Assembly (NCBI GenBank): GCA_964628515.1
Contig: CAZVNZ010000014.1
Coordinates: 1-64,000 of the forward strand
Length of the DNA: 64,000 nucleotides
Source: CAZVNZ01 sp964628515
Lineage (GTDB): Bacteria > Bacillota > Clostridia > Christensenellales > Christensenellaceae
Direction: 5' to 3'
Below, in pieces: positions 53,734-61,094 of this stretch (its first letter is position 1; the number at the start of each line of letters is the position of its first letter). The translations under genes and the position numbers were made by a program. Below the pieces are notes generated by a model. That model saw only the letters and a list, made by a program, of their open reading frames with translations, was not told the origin of the DNA and did no database searches.

Positions 53734-53767
53734 GCAATGCCACACTCTAAAAAAGGTGTGGCATTGC
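53734..53767 (+). other. Hairpin between yjbQ and SIS genes
   Basis: GCAATGCCACAC and GTGTGGCATTGC form a perfect 12-bp stem with a 10-nt loop. It lies 11 bp after the YjbQ stop; TGTATTT follows, a weak T tract. It may be a partial terminator that lowers expression of the SIS and kinase genes. Confidence 0.65.
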
Positions 53768-53801
53768 TGTATTTAAAAAAACATAAAACAGAGGTAAAAA
53801 A

Positions 53802-54383
53802 TTGAAAAATTCTTTGTTAATACCCTTTGAAATTGAAGGGGAATCAATACTAAAAACTATGGAAAATATGGATGTTGATGCTTTTGAAAGGGCGGTTGAT
53901 GTACTGGCGCAGGCTGTCAGAATAGGCACAACAGGCTGTGGGCATTCGGGGATTTGCTGTATGCACTTATCTCACTTGCTGTGTTGCATAGAAAAATCCT
54001 CAAGATTTATTTCTCCGGCAGAAGCGGTACATGGGGCAATGGGCTTTTTAAAAGAAGGGGATGTTATGGTGTGGGCTTCTCGTGGAGGGCAAACGGACGA
54101 GCTTATAAAAATATTGGATATTTGTAAGGCTAAAGGCGTGGTTATTATTGGTGTTACGGAAAACGCAACCTCTTTACTTGCGGAAAAATCGGATATTATT
54201 TTGCCAATAACAGTAACCTTAGAATGTGATAAATATAACTCGCAAGGCACTACAAGTTTTGTTGTAACGGCAGCGGTTTTTGATGCTTTGCAAACTGCAA
54301 TTTTAGAAAAAATAAATTATAAAAACGGGCAATTTGCGGTTATTCATCCCGGGGGCGCTGTGGGTAAACGCTTAAATAAATAG
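53802..54383 (+). CDS. SIS-domain sugar-phosphate isomerase (KpsF/GutQ-like, no CBS)
   Basis: 193 residues, a single SIS domain: GTTGCGHSGICCMHLSHLL near residue 45, AEAVHGAMGFLKEGDV, SRGGQTDELIK and the KdsD-type end HPGGAVGKRLNK. KpsF/GutQ proteins isomerise arabinose 5-phosphate and ribulose 5-phosphate; this one lacks the CBS pair, as in carbohydrate-operon members. The start is TTG 53802, supported by AGAGGT seven bases upstream. Likely converts a keto-sugar phosphate made by the kinase next door. Confidence 0.86.
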   Translation: MKNSLLIPFEIEGESILKTMENMDVDAFERAVDVLAQAVRIGTTGCGHSGICCMHLSHLLCCIEKSSRFISPAEAVHGAMGFLKEGDVMVWASRGGQTDELIKILDICKAKGVVIIGVTENATSLLAEKSDIILPITVTLECDKYNSQGTTSFVVTAAVFDALQTAILEKINYKNGQFAVIHPGGAVGKRLNK

Positions 54384-54424
54384 GAGGTTTGCAGGCGCAT
54401 TTTGCGTGTTGTTTAAAGGATATT

Positions 54425-55858
54425 ATGAATTTTTTAACGGTAGATTTAGGTACAACCAACATAAAAACCGGATGTTTTGACGAAAATTATAATTTACTGC
54501 ATATTTGCCAAAAAAAAGTAGAGTATATAAAAGAAAAAGCAGGTTATGTGGAATTTGACGCACAAAAATATTTTGAAAATGTGCTAAGTTGCATGGTACA
54601 ATGCGTAAAACAAAGTAATGTTACGCAAATTGCACAAATAGTATTAACGGGGCAAGCGGAGTCTTTAGTTGTACTTGGGCAGGACAGCAAGCCGTTAATA
54701 AAGGGAATTTCCTGGTTAGACAGCAGATCTCAAAAACAAACGGCAATCTTGGATAAGGAATTTGCAACGGTATACGAAATTACAGGCAACCCCCAAATAA
54801 TACCCACATGGCCCATAACCAAAATGCTATGGTTAAAGGAAAACCGGCAGGAAGTGTTTTTAAATGCCAAAAAATATCTGCTGATTAAAGACTATATTGC
54901 CTATATGTTGTGCAACGAAATGTACAGCGAAATGTCTGTATGCAATTTTTCTTGTTACTTTGATGTGCAAAAAAAGCGGTATTGGCAGGAAATTCTCAAT
55001 TTTGTGCAAATAAAGGAACACCAACTACCCCCACTTTGCGAGCCCGGGACGGTTATAGGCAAAACAACTCCGGAAATAACGACTGCATTAGGAGTTAGAG
55101 ACAGTATAAAGGTAAATGTGGGCACTCTTGACCATTTTGCAGGTATGATAGGCACAGGCAATATAAAAACAGGGATTATCAGCGAATCTACGGGCACGGT
55201 ACTTTCCCTTGCTACTTTAGTTGAAAAACCTACATTTAGTACAGAAAAAATCGGTTGCCACTATGGCCCTTTTAAAGATTCTTACGTACTGCTTACCTGT
55301 TGCGAAAGCGGAGGGCTGTGTTTAGAGTGGTTTAAAAATAATTTTAATATAAGTTACGAGGAATTAAACAATTATGTAAACAGCAATATTGAAGATACTA
55401 ATTTAATATTTTTACCCTATATTAACGGTAGCAACCCACCCGAGTTTAAAGAAAATACAACAGGAGTTTTTTACGGCATAACCGCAAATACAACAAAATA
55501 CCAAATGGCAAGGGCGGTAATGCAGGGGGTAGCCTTTATGCTTAACAAAAATTTAGAGTGCTATAAAAGGTTGGGGGTAAAACCTACGGAAATTTACTCC
55601 ACAGGTGGTGGCTCTAAATCAGATTATTGGTGTAAAATAAAGGCGGATATTTCATCTGTAACCGTAAAAATACCCACAATAAACGAAGCGGCAAATTTAG
55701 GATGTGCCATAATGGGATGCGTTAGCGAAAGGGTTTATAATAATTACCCACAAGCGACGAAAAAAATTTGTATCAAAAAAGAATTTACACCTGAGAAAAA
55801 CAAAGTTTTACTGGAAAAATACAACTTATTTAATGATGTTTTCCAAAGATTATTTTAG
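54425..55858 (+). CDS. FGGY-family carbohydrate kinase
   Basis: About 477 residues with the two actin-like domains: phosphate-1 motif FLTVDLGTTNIKTG at the N-terminus and STGGGSKSDYW with NEAANLGCAIMG in the C-terminal domain. Phosphorylates a sugar or polyol; closest in look to xylulokinase or gluconokinase types, but the substrate is not predictable. ATG 54425 with AAAGGA SD is preferred to an upstream TTG at 54389 that touches its own AGGAGG. In the same unit as SIS, TIM-like and aldolase genes. Confidence 0.88.
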   Translation: MNFLTVDLGTTNIKTGCFDENYNLLHICQKKVEYIKEKAGYVEFDAQKYFENVLSCMVQCVKQSNVTQIAQIVLTGQAESLVVLGQDSKPLIKGISWLDSRSQKQTAILDKEFATVYEITGNPQIIPTWPITKMLWLKENRQEVFLNAKKYLLIKDYIAYMLCNEMYSEMSVCNFSCYFDVQKKRYWQEILNFVQIKEHQLPPLCEPGTVIGKTTPEITTALGVRDSIKVNVGTLDHFAGMIGTGNIKTGIISESTGTVLSLATLVEKPTFSTEKIGCHYGPFKDSYVLLTCCESGGLCLEWFKNNFNISYEELNNYVNSNIEDTNLIFLPYINGSNPPEFKENTTGVFYGITANTTKYQMARAVMQGVAFMLNKNLECYKRLGVKPTEIYSTGGGSKSDYWCKIKADISSVTVKIPTINEAANLGCAIMGCVSERVYNNYPQATKKICIKKEFTPEKNKVLLEKYNLFNDVFQRLF

Positions 55859-56000
55859 GAAACAGGAGGCATATAAGTAAGCATTACCATTAAAAAAAAT
55901 AATATGCCTTGAATATATAAATGTATTAAGGTAAAATAAAGTTGTAAAAGCAAAAACAAAAATAATCTAAAGAAAAGCAAAATCTATATTAGGAGTGCAT

Positions 56001-56792
56001 ATGGAAGAGCAAAAAAACGGCTATACATATACCAATGCGGAGTCTCGCAGAAAAAAAATACTGGAAATATTAAACATAGAAGGCAAAATAAAAGTAAGAG
56101 ATTTAAGCCAAAGATTTGATATTTCGGAAGTAACAATAAGAAGCGATTTAGCGGATCTTGAAAAAGAAAATGTACTCGAAAGGGTGCACGGCGGAGCCAT
56201 TCCTTCCCTAAGAACATATTACAGTATGGATTTTTACGAAAGAAAAACTAAAAATGTGCAAGAAAAACTAAATATAGCGGCAAAGGTAGCAAGTCTTGTG
56301 CGAGACGGAGACACTTTAATGCTTTCCTCCGGCACAACCGCATATTTTGTTGCAAGGGAGATAAAACAGAAAAAAAATATTAAAGTTGTTACAAACGCAA
56401 TAAATGTTGCAAACGAGCTTTCGGATGCGCAAGATATTTTGGTAGTGTTATTGGGTGGCAATATTAAAGCCTCTCAGTCTTTTACCTTTGGGTACGATAC
56501 CTTAGAGCAACTAAAAAAATACAAGGCGGATAAGGCGATACTCTCGGTAGACGGTGTATCTGCGGATATTGGCATATCTATACAGGAAACGGAAGAGCTG
56601 GAAATTTATAAAATGATGATAGAGAGGTCTAACAGAACCATAGCCATTGCGGACTATTCTAAGGTGGGAGTAGAGGCGTTTACTCATGTGCAATCAATAG
56701 ATTGCGTTGACTGCATTATTACAAACGAAGCCGCACCTCATGCCATATTGGACGAACTAACCAAAAACGGTATTGAGGTTATTTGTGTGTAG
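56001..56792 (+). CDS. DeoR-family transcriptional regulator
   Basis: 263 residues: N-terminal winged helix (RRKKILEILNIEGKIKVRDLSQ, EVTIRSDLADLE), then a DeoR C-terminal sugar-phosphate sensor domain with GGAIPS, SSGTTAYFVAREI and a DGVSADIGIS motif. Such regulators usually repress catabolic operons until a phosphorylated sugar intermediate binds. It lies after the kinase and before a 484-bp gap that carries five ACGAAA boxes, making it a natural candidate for control of both mttB operons. ATG 56001 has AGGAG upstream. Confidence 0.92.
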   Translation: MEEQKNGYTYTNAESRRKKILEILNIEGKIKVRDLSQRFDISEVTIRSDLADLEKENVLERVHGGAIPSLRTYYSMDFYERKTKNVQEKLNIAAKVASLVRDGDTLMLSSGTTAYFVAREIKQKKNIKVVTNAINVANELSDAQDILVVLLGGNIKASQSFTFGYDTLEQLKKYKADKAILSVDGVSADIGISIQETEELEIYKMMIERSNRTIAIADYSKVGVEAFTHVQSIDCVDCIITNEAAPHAILDELTKNGIEVICV

Positions 56793-56923
56793 AGTTGAAA
56801 CAATTAATTTGACAAATTTTCTATGCCATATATAGTTGAATTTTAGAGTTAAACTAATTGGTATACCTAAATATATCAATTAGATTAAATAAAAATATCC
56901 TTGCATTACAAAATATTTCTGTT

Positions 56924-57147
56924 ACGAAAGCATAAATAAAAAAATATGCTTTTTTATTTATGCGAGAATATACAAAACGAAATTATACAAAACGCTTTAT
57001 AATACAAAATAAATTTGGCTTTAGTAAACTTTATATTTCTTCTAAATTAAGTCATACGAAATAATTATTTGCAATATAAATTTATGAATGAAATTTATAA
57101 ATTTACGAAAGCAAGAAAAACAAACAAAAATAGAATAAAAAACGAAA
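56924..57147 (+). promoter_or_regulatory. Array of five ACGAAA boxes
   Basis: WACGAAAD copies begin at about 56924, 56977, 57056, 57105 and 57142, all in one orientation, ending just before the -35. A rough base-composition estimate predicts about 0.1 copies in this stretch. The mttB1 promoter contains the same box (50155), and the second transporter's upstream gap has one at 40498. DeoR-family regulators often bind repeated short boxes. Confidence 0.5.
56930..56963. other. 14-bp perfect hairpin in the mttB2 upstream gap
   Basis: GCATAAATAAAAAA and TTTTTTATTTATGC with a 6-nt loop (ATATGC), 138 bp after the DeoR stop. It may end the deoR transcript, although no T run follows the stem. Confidence 0.5.
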
Positions 57148-57154
57148 ATTAATA

Positions 57155-57183
57155 TTGACAAAATTTAATCAAAGTGCTAATAT
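57155..57183 (+). promoter_or_regulatory. Sigma-A promoter with extended -10 for mttB2
   Basis: TTGACA (57155-57160), 17-bp spacer, TAATAT (57178-57183) preceded by TGC. The expected leader is about 88 nt, ending at SD CGGAGGA. Confidence 0.75.
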
Positions 57184-57276
57184 AATTATTAAGTTATTAC
57201 TTTTCATTATAAATTAGAACATTATTTTTATACTTACATCAAAACAAAATAAAAAGAGAAAGTTTTCGGAGGACTT

Positions 57277-58731
57277 ATGAAAAACCTGTTTGGTAGAATA
57301 AATATTTTAACAGAAAATGAAATGGAATTTATTCATAAGAAATCATTAGAAATATTAGAAAATACAGGTATGCTTATTTGTGGCGAAGAGCTAAGAAATG
57401 TGCTTGCACAAAAAGGTGCTAAAGTTTTGGGAGAACGTGTTTTGTTTCCTACCGGTCTGATAGAAGAAACACTATTTGTAGCAAAACAAAACGCTCCTAC
57501 TATAAATGGGGGAGTGAACCCTAAAAAATCACCATTTTCTTGGCATACATTTGATGTGCCTCATACAAATGAACCCATGAGCTCTTTTGGGGGTGCTTGC
57601 TTAAATATTTTAGATTACTCCGGGACTTCTCGAAATGCTACAACTAAAGATATGGTGGAAATTGTGCGTGTAGGAGAAGAAATAGACCAAATAGCAAGCG
57701 TGGGTAATCCGGTTATTTGCTCGCTAAATGATAATGGCAGAGAAATAGATGAGCGAATTAAAACAATTATTGGTGTATCGTTATTAGCTAAACATTCAAC
57801 AAAATGGGGAGAAGCAGAGGTGTGGACAGTTAGGGAATTAAATTATATTTTAGAAATATGTTTTTTACTTTGTGGTGGCATGGAAAACTATAAGAAAACT
57901 CCCTTTTTTATAAGCCCAAAAGACCCTGTTACACCTTTAGCTCTCCAAAAAGAGGCATGCGAAATTTTTACGGCATTATCAAAAATGGGAATTGCTTGTA
58001 CCGTTATTTCCGTGCCTATCGCAGGAGTCACAAACACCGTAAACCCTGTGGGTTCAATAACGATGGCAAATGCGGAAATATTAGGAACAATGGCTGCAAT
58101 ATTGGCAATTAACGATAAAACCCCTGTATGCGGAGGCACTATAAGCGGAGTTATGAATATGAAAACTACTTGCGTAGATTACAGTGCGCCCGAAGCAATT
58201 CTTGCAGATATGGGATTACATTGCTTGCACACAAAAAAATATGGTATTAACTGTGGAGTGGGTACGGGTTATTTTGATGGAAAAAATCCGGGTGTTCAAT
58301 CGGGGGTGGACTCAACTATAAAAATGCTTTTTTCTGCAATGTGTGGAAAAGCTTCATATCCGGCAGGATTGGTAAATGGCGGAAAAACATTTTCACCTGT
58401 GCAAGCTATGATAGATTTGGATATAGCACAAAACGTTGCAACATTGATGCACAGCTTTGAGGCTAATGAAGAAGCTTTAGCCTTTAGTGACATAATACAA
58501 AAAGGAATAGGGGGAAGCTTTCTTGATGCAGACAGCACTTTAAAAGACTATAAAAACAATTGGATACCTCAAGTGTTTTCAAGAACAGGAAAAGAAAATG
58601 TAGAGGAAAACGCAATGGAGAAATGGGCAGAAACTCTAAAAAAAGCACCGGAAACGGTAGTTTCAGATAAAACGTATAAAGAAATAGATAATATTGTAAA
58701 ACGAGCAAAAAAAGAACTGCTAAATGCATAA
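57277..58731 (+). CDS. MttB-family methyltransferase-like protein, non-pyrrolysine (copy 2)
   Basis: 484 residues, clearly homologous to the protein at 50.2 kb (shared HKKSLEILENTGM start, GNPVICSL, VPIAGVTNTVNPVGS, GGTISGVMNMKTTC and GTGYFDGKNPG segments). No in-frame TAG. It is followed after 76 bp by a UroD-like gene, then an RbsBAC-type importer: the MttB plus UroD pair recalls the two methyltransferases of methylamine pathways (MttB and MtbA), but the corrinoid carrier MttC that links them is absent from the window. Substrate unknown. Confidence 0.85.
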   Translation: MKNLFGRINILTENEMEFIHKKSLEILENTGMLICGEELRNVLAQKGAKVLGERVLFPTGLIEETLFVAKQNAPTINGGVNPKKSPFSWHTFDVPHTNEPMSSFGGACLNILDYSGTSRNATTKDMVEIVRVGEEIDQIASVGNPVICSLNDNGREIDERIKTIIGVSLLAKHSTKWGEAEVWTVRELNYILEICFLLCGGMENYKKTPFFISPKDPVTPLALQKEACEIFTALSKMGIACTVISVPIAGVTNTVNPVGSITMANAEILGTMAAILAINDKTPVCGGTISGVMNMKTTCVDYSAPEAILADMGLHCLHTKKYGINCGVGTGYFDGKNPGVQSGVDSTIKMLFSAMCGKASYPAGLVNGGKTFSPVQAMIDLDIAQNVATLMHSFEANEEALAFSDIIQKGIGGSFLDADSTLKDYKNNWIPQVFSRTGKENVEENAMEKWAETLKKAPETVVSDKTYKEIDNIVKRAKKELLNA

Positions 58732-58807
58732 TAAAAATGCTTATACCAATAACTAATGTAATTAAGTCTCACTATAATATAATTGGCTAAAAATCAGGAG
58801 AAAAACT

Positions 58808-59893
58808 ATGACGAGAAAAGAGCGATTTATAAACGCATTAAGAGGAGAACAGGTAGATAAAATACCTATTTTTGATTTCTTGGACTCTAAAAAACTTGTA
58901 AAACATTTTACAAAAAATGAACCTTCAGAGTATTTGGCAAGCGATATTATGGCAGTCACTAAAGCACTTAATTTAGACGGTGCTTTTATTCCCTTTGGTG
59001 GTTTTGCAGGATACGAGCTTAAGGAAGTCGGCTATCTTAATACTATGCTAAAAGAAAATCAGTATACAGACGAGTGGGGAGTGGTTTACGAATCCACAGG
59101 CTCTTCGTGGCCGGCAGATGCCCCCGTTTTTCATCCGATAGCTAACAGAGATGATTACAACAAACGATTTGTGCTACCAAACGCCCTAACAAAAGAAAGG
59201 CTTGACGGTATTTTAGAGGCAATAGAATTAAACAAAGGTTACGATTGTGCAATTATTGGTGGAATTAACGGACCGTTTACAATTATTCTTATGCTTATGG
59301 GTCTTGAAAATATGAGTTATATTTTAGAAGATGACCCGCAATTGTTACACGAAATGATGAGTAAAAGCCTTGATTTTTTAATACCTGCTTCAGATGCTAT
59401 GATAAATGCAAGAGTAGATGCAATTTTTATTGCAGACGATTTGGGTTACAGCTTGGGTCCGTTCTTTAGCCCAAAGGTAATGCAAGAGTTTTACTTTCCT
59501 TATTTAAAGAAGTTATGTGATTATATTATAAGCAAAAATAGCTATATTTGCTTTCATAGTTGCGGTAATATTACTAAAGTTTTTGAAGACATTGTTTTAG
59601 CCGGGGTACATGGTGTTAATCCTATACAAATAAGTGCAGGTATGGATATAAACTACATTAAAAAAGCATACGGAGACAAAGTAACCTTAATTGGAAATTT
59701 AGATTCTACCCGAATTTTACCCTATGGAACTCAAGAAGAAGTAAGAAATGAAGTAAAATTACTTATGGATAAATTTGCTGATGGCAAAAGATACATTTTT
59801 GCTTCGGATAGCGATGTTAGAGATGATCATCCCATAGAAAATATAATAGCGATGTTTGATGAAGCTCATAAACAGTCTAAAATAAGAATTTAA
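58808..59893 (+). CDS. UroD-superfamily protein, third zinc ligand changed to Ala
   Basis: 361 residues, strongly similar to the 45.1 kb paralogue. His250 and Cys252 (FHSCGN) are kept, but the third ligand position reads IFASDSD, with Ala332 instead of Cys. It lies directly behind mttB2, so a joint reaction is likely. The Cys-to-Ala change could mean altered metal binding or loss of methyl-transfer activity. SD CAGGAG. Confidence 0.83.
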   Translation: MTRKERFINALRGEQVDKIPIFDFLDSKKLVKHFTKNEPSEYLASDIMAVTKALNLDGAFIPFGGFAGYELKEVGYLNTMLKENQYTDEWGVVYESTGSSWPADAPVFHPIANRDDYNKRFVLPNALTKERLDGILEAIELNKGYDCAIIGGINGPFTIILMLMGLENMSYILEDDPQLLHEMMSKSLDFLIPASDAMINARVDAIFIADDLGYSLGPFFSPKVMQEFYFPYLKKLCDYIISKNSYICFHSCGNITKVFEDIVLAGVHGVNPIQISAGMDINYIKKAYGDKVTLIGNLDSTRILPYGTQEEVRNEVKLLMDKFADGKRYIFASDSDVRDDHPIENIIAMFDEAHKQSKIRI

Positions 59894-59975
59894 ATTTTTT
59901 AATGAAGCATAGTCTTCATAAAAAAATAATATTTAGCCATTTTTTAAAAATATGTGCAAAAAAAGGAGAGAGAAT

Positions 59976-60986
59976 ATGAAAAAAATAACAGTTGTATTGG
60001 TGTGTTTGGTGCTATTGATTAGTTTAGTGCTTGCAGGGTGTCAAATGTCGCCGGAAGTTGCACCTAAGGCAGAAGCTACAAAAGAAACTACGGACAACAC
60101 AAAGCAAGAGGGTGGCAAAGAAAAAATTAAAATAGGCTTGCCCGTGTACACTATGGAACATCCCTACTACATAGAGTTTGTGGAAGCAGCTAAAAAAACT
60201 GCGGAGGAGCAGGGTGCGGAATTAATAATAATGGATTCCAGCTTAGACTCGGTAAAACAGGCTAACAACATTGAAAATATGCTACTTCAAGGCATTAATT
60301 CCCTTATAATTACTGCAATAGACCCTGAGGGAATAATAGCTACTTTAGATGATGCCGCAGGAAAAGGTGTAAACATAATAGTAGAAGGAACACCTCTCGA
60401 AAAAAACGGCGAGCAGTATGGTCTTACTTTTGTTGGTGTAGATAACTACTCTGCTGCTTTTCAAGGTGGTGAATGGGCAGGGAATTATGCAAAAGAAAAT
60501 CTGCAAAATCCTAAAATTGCCGTTATTAACTTTCCGGTGGATCCGGCATGCTTACAAAGAGAAAACGGTTTTAAAGACGGTGTAAAATCTGTATTGGGCG
60601 ATGATATTTCCATAGTTGAGCAAAATGGGGAAGCCGTTAGAGACAAATCTATGTCTGTTATGGAAAACATACTAACTGCAGATCCCGAAATTAATTTAGT
60701 ATTTGGTATTAATGATGATTCTGCGCTTGGCGCATATTCTGCAATGGAATCTCGAGGCTTGGGCTCTAAAAACGAGGCGGTAATAAGTTTTGACGGCACA
60801 ATAGATTCGAGAAAAGAAATAGAGAAAAACGGAATGTTTAAAGCAGCGGTATTTCAAAACGCATCAGATATTGCAACGGCATGTATCTTAGCGGCAATAA
60901 GTGCGGCTAAAGGCGAAACATTAGACAAAAACATAGGTATACCAACTAAAATTCTTACAGCTCAAAATGTAGGGGAAGTAAAATAA
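59976..60986 (+). CDS. Sugar-binding lipoprotein (RbsB family)
   Basis: About 336 residues; signal peptide with lipobox LAGC (Cys21), a charged linker, then a periplasmic-binding fold of the ribose/galactose type (KIGLPVYTMEHPYYIEF, MDSSLDSVKQANNIENML, FGINDDSALGAY, SFDGTIDSRKEI). The frame is open to 59952, but ATG 59976 has AAAGGAGAG and starts the signal peptide. Binds a monosaccharide or small polar ligand for RbsA/RbsC-like partners; ligand unknown. A hairpin follows before rbsA. Confidence 0.93.
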   Translation: MKKITVVLVCLVLLISLVLAGCQMSPEVAPKAEATKETTDNTKQEGGKEKIKIGLPVYTMEHPYYIEFVEAAKKTAEEQGAELIIMDSSLDSVKQANNIENMLLQGINSLIITAIDPEGIIATLDDAAGKGVNIIVEGTPLEKNGEQYGLTFVGVDNYSAAFQGGEWAGNYAKENLQNPKIAVINFPVDPACLQRENGFKDGVKSVLGDDISIVEQNGEAVRDKSMSVMENILTADPEINLVFGINDDSALGAYSAMESRGLGSKNEAVISFDGTIDSRKEIEKNGMFKAAVFQNASDIATACILAAISAAKGETLDKNIGIPTKILTAQNVGEVK

Positions 60987-61031
60987 AAACTACTTTATGT
61001 ATATCAAAGTGTTATTGTGTTAAATAAATAG

Positions 61032-61074
61032 GCTCGGTTTCTTTATAATATTGAATACCAAAAAGAAACCGAGC
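61032..61074 (+). other. Hairpin between rbsB-like and rbsA-like genes
   Basis: GCTCGGTTTCTTT (61032-61044) and AAAGAAACCGAGC (61062-61074) form a perfect 13-bp stem with a 17-nt loop, 45 bp after the binding-protein stop. AAAATAAGGACGG follows, so there is no T run; likely an mRNA-stabilising or partial termination element. Confidence 0.7.
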
Positions 61075-61094
61075 AAAATAAGGACGGTCATATT

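Larger units (their letters stand above)
56793..57276 (+). other. 484-bp AT-rich regulatory gap before mttB2
   Basis: No coding sequence. Contents: five copies of ACGAAA, all on the plus strand, at 56924, 56977, 57056, 57105 and 57142; a 14-bp hairpin (56930-56963); and a strong promoter (57155-57183). There is no conserved cobalamin riboswitch box that I can see. Confidence 0.65.

Noticed and set aside
56793..57276. Cobalamin riboswitch upstream of mttB2 (and in the shorter gap upstream of mttB1)
   Set aside because: I could not find the conserved B12-box or a matching core; the gaps look like simple AT-rich promoter DNA.
50210..58731. Pyrrolysine-containing MttB
   Set aside because: Both frames run the full family length with no in-frame TAG, and no pylT-like tRNA or pyl gene is visible.
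32252..59893. The UroD-like genes as heme-pathway HemE
   Set aside because: They lack the N-terminal arginine-rich substrate motif of HemE, occur eight times, and no other tetrapyrrole gene is present.
59902..59919. Small hairpin ATGAAG-CATAGT-CTTCAT before the rbsB-like gene as terminator
   Set aside because: The 6-bp stem is weak and is followed by A residues, not T.
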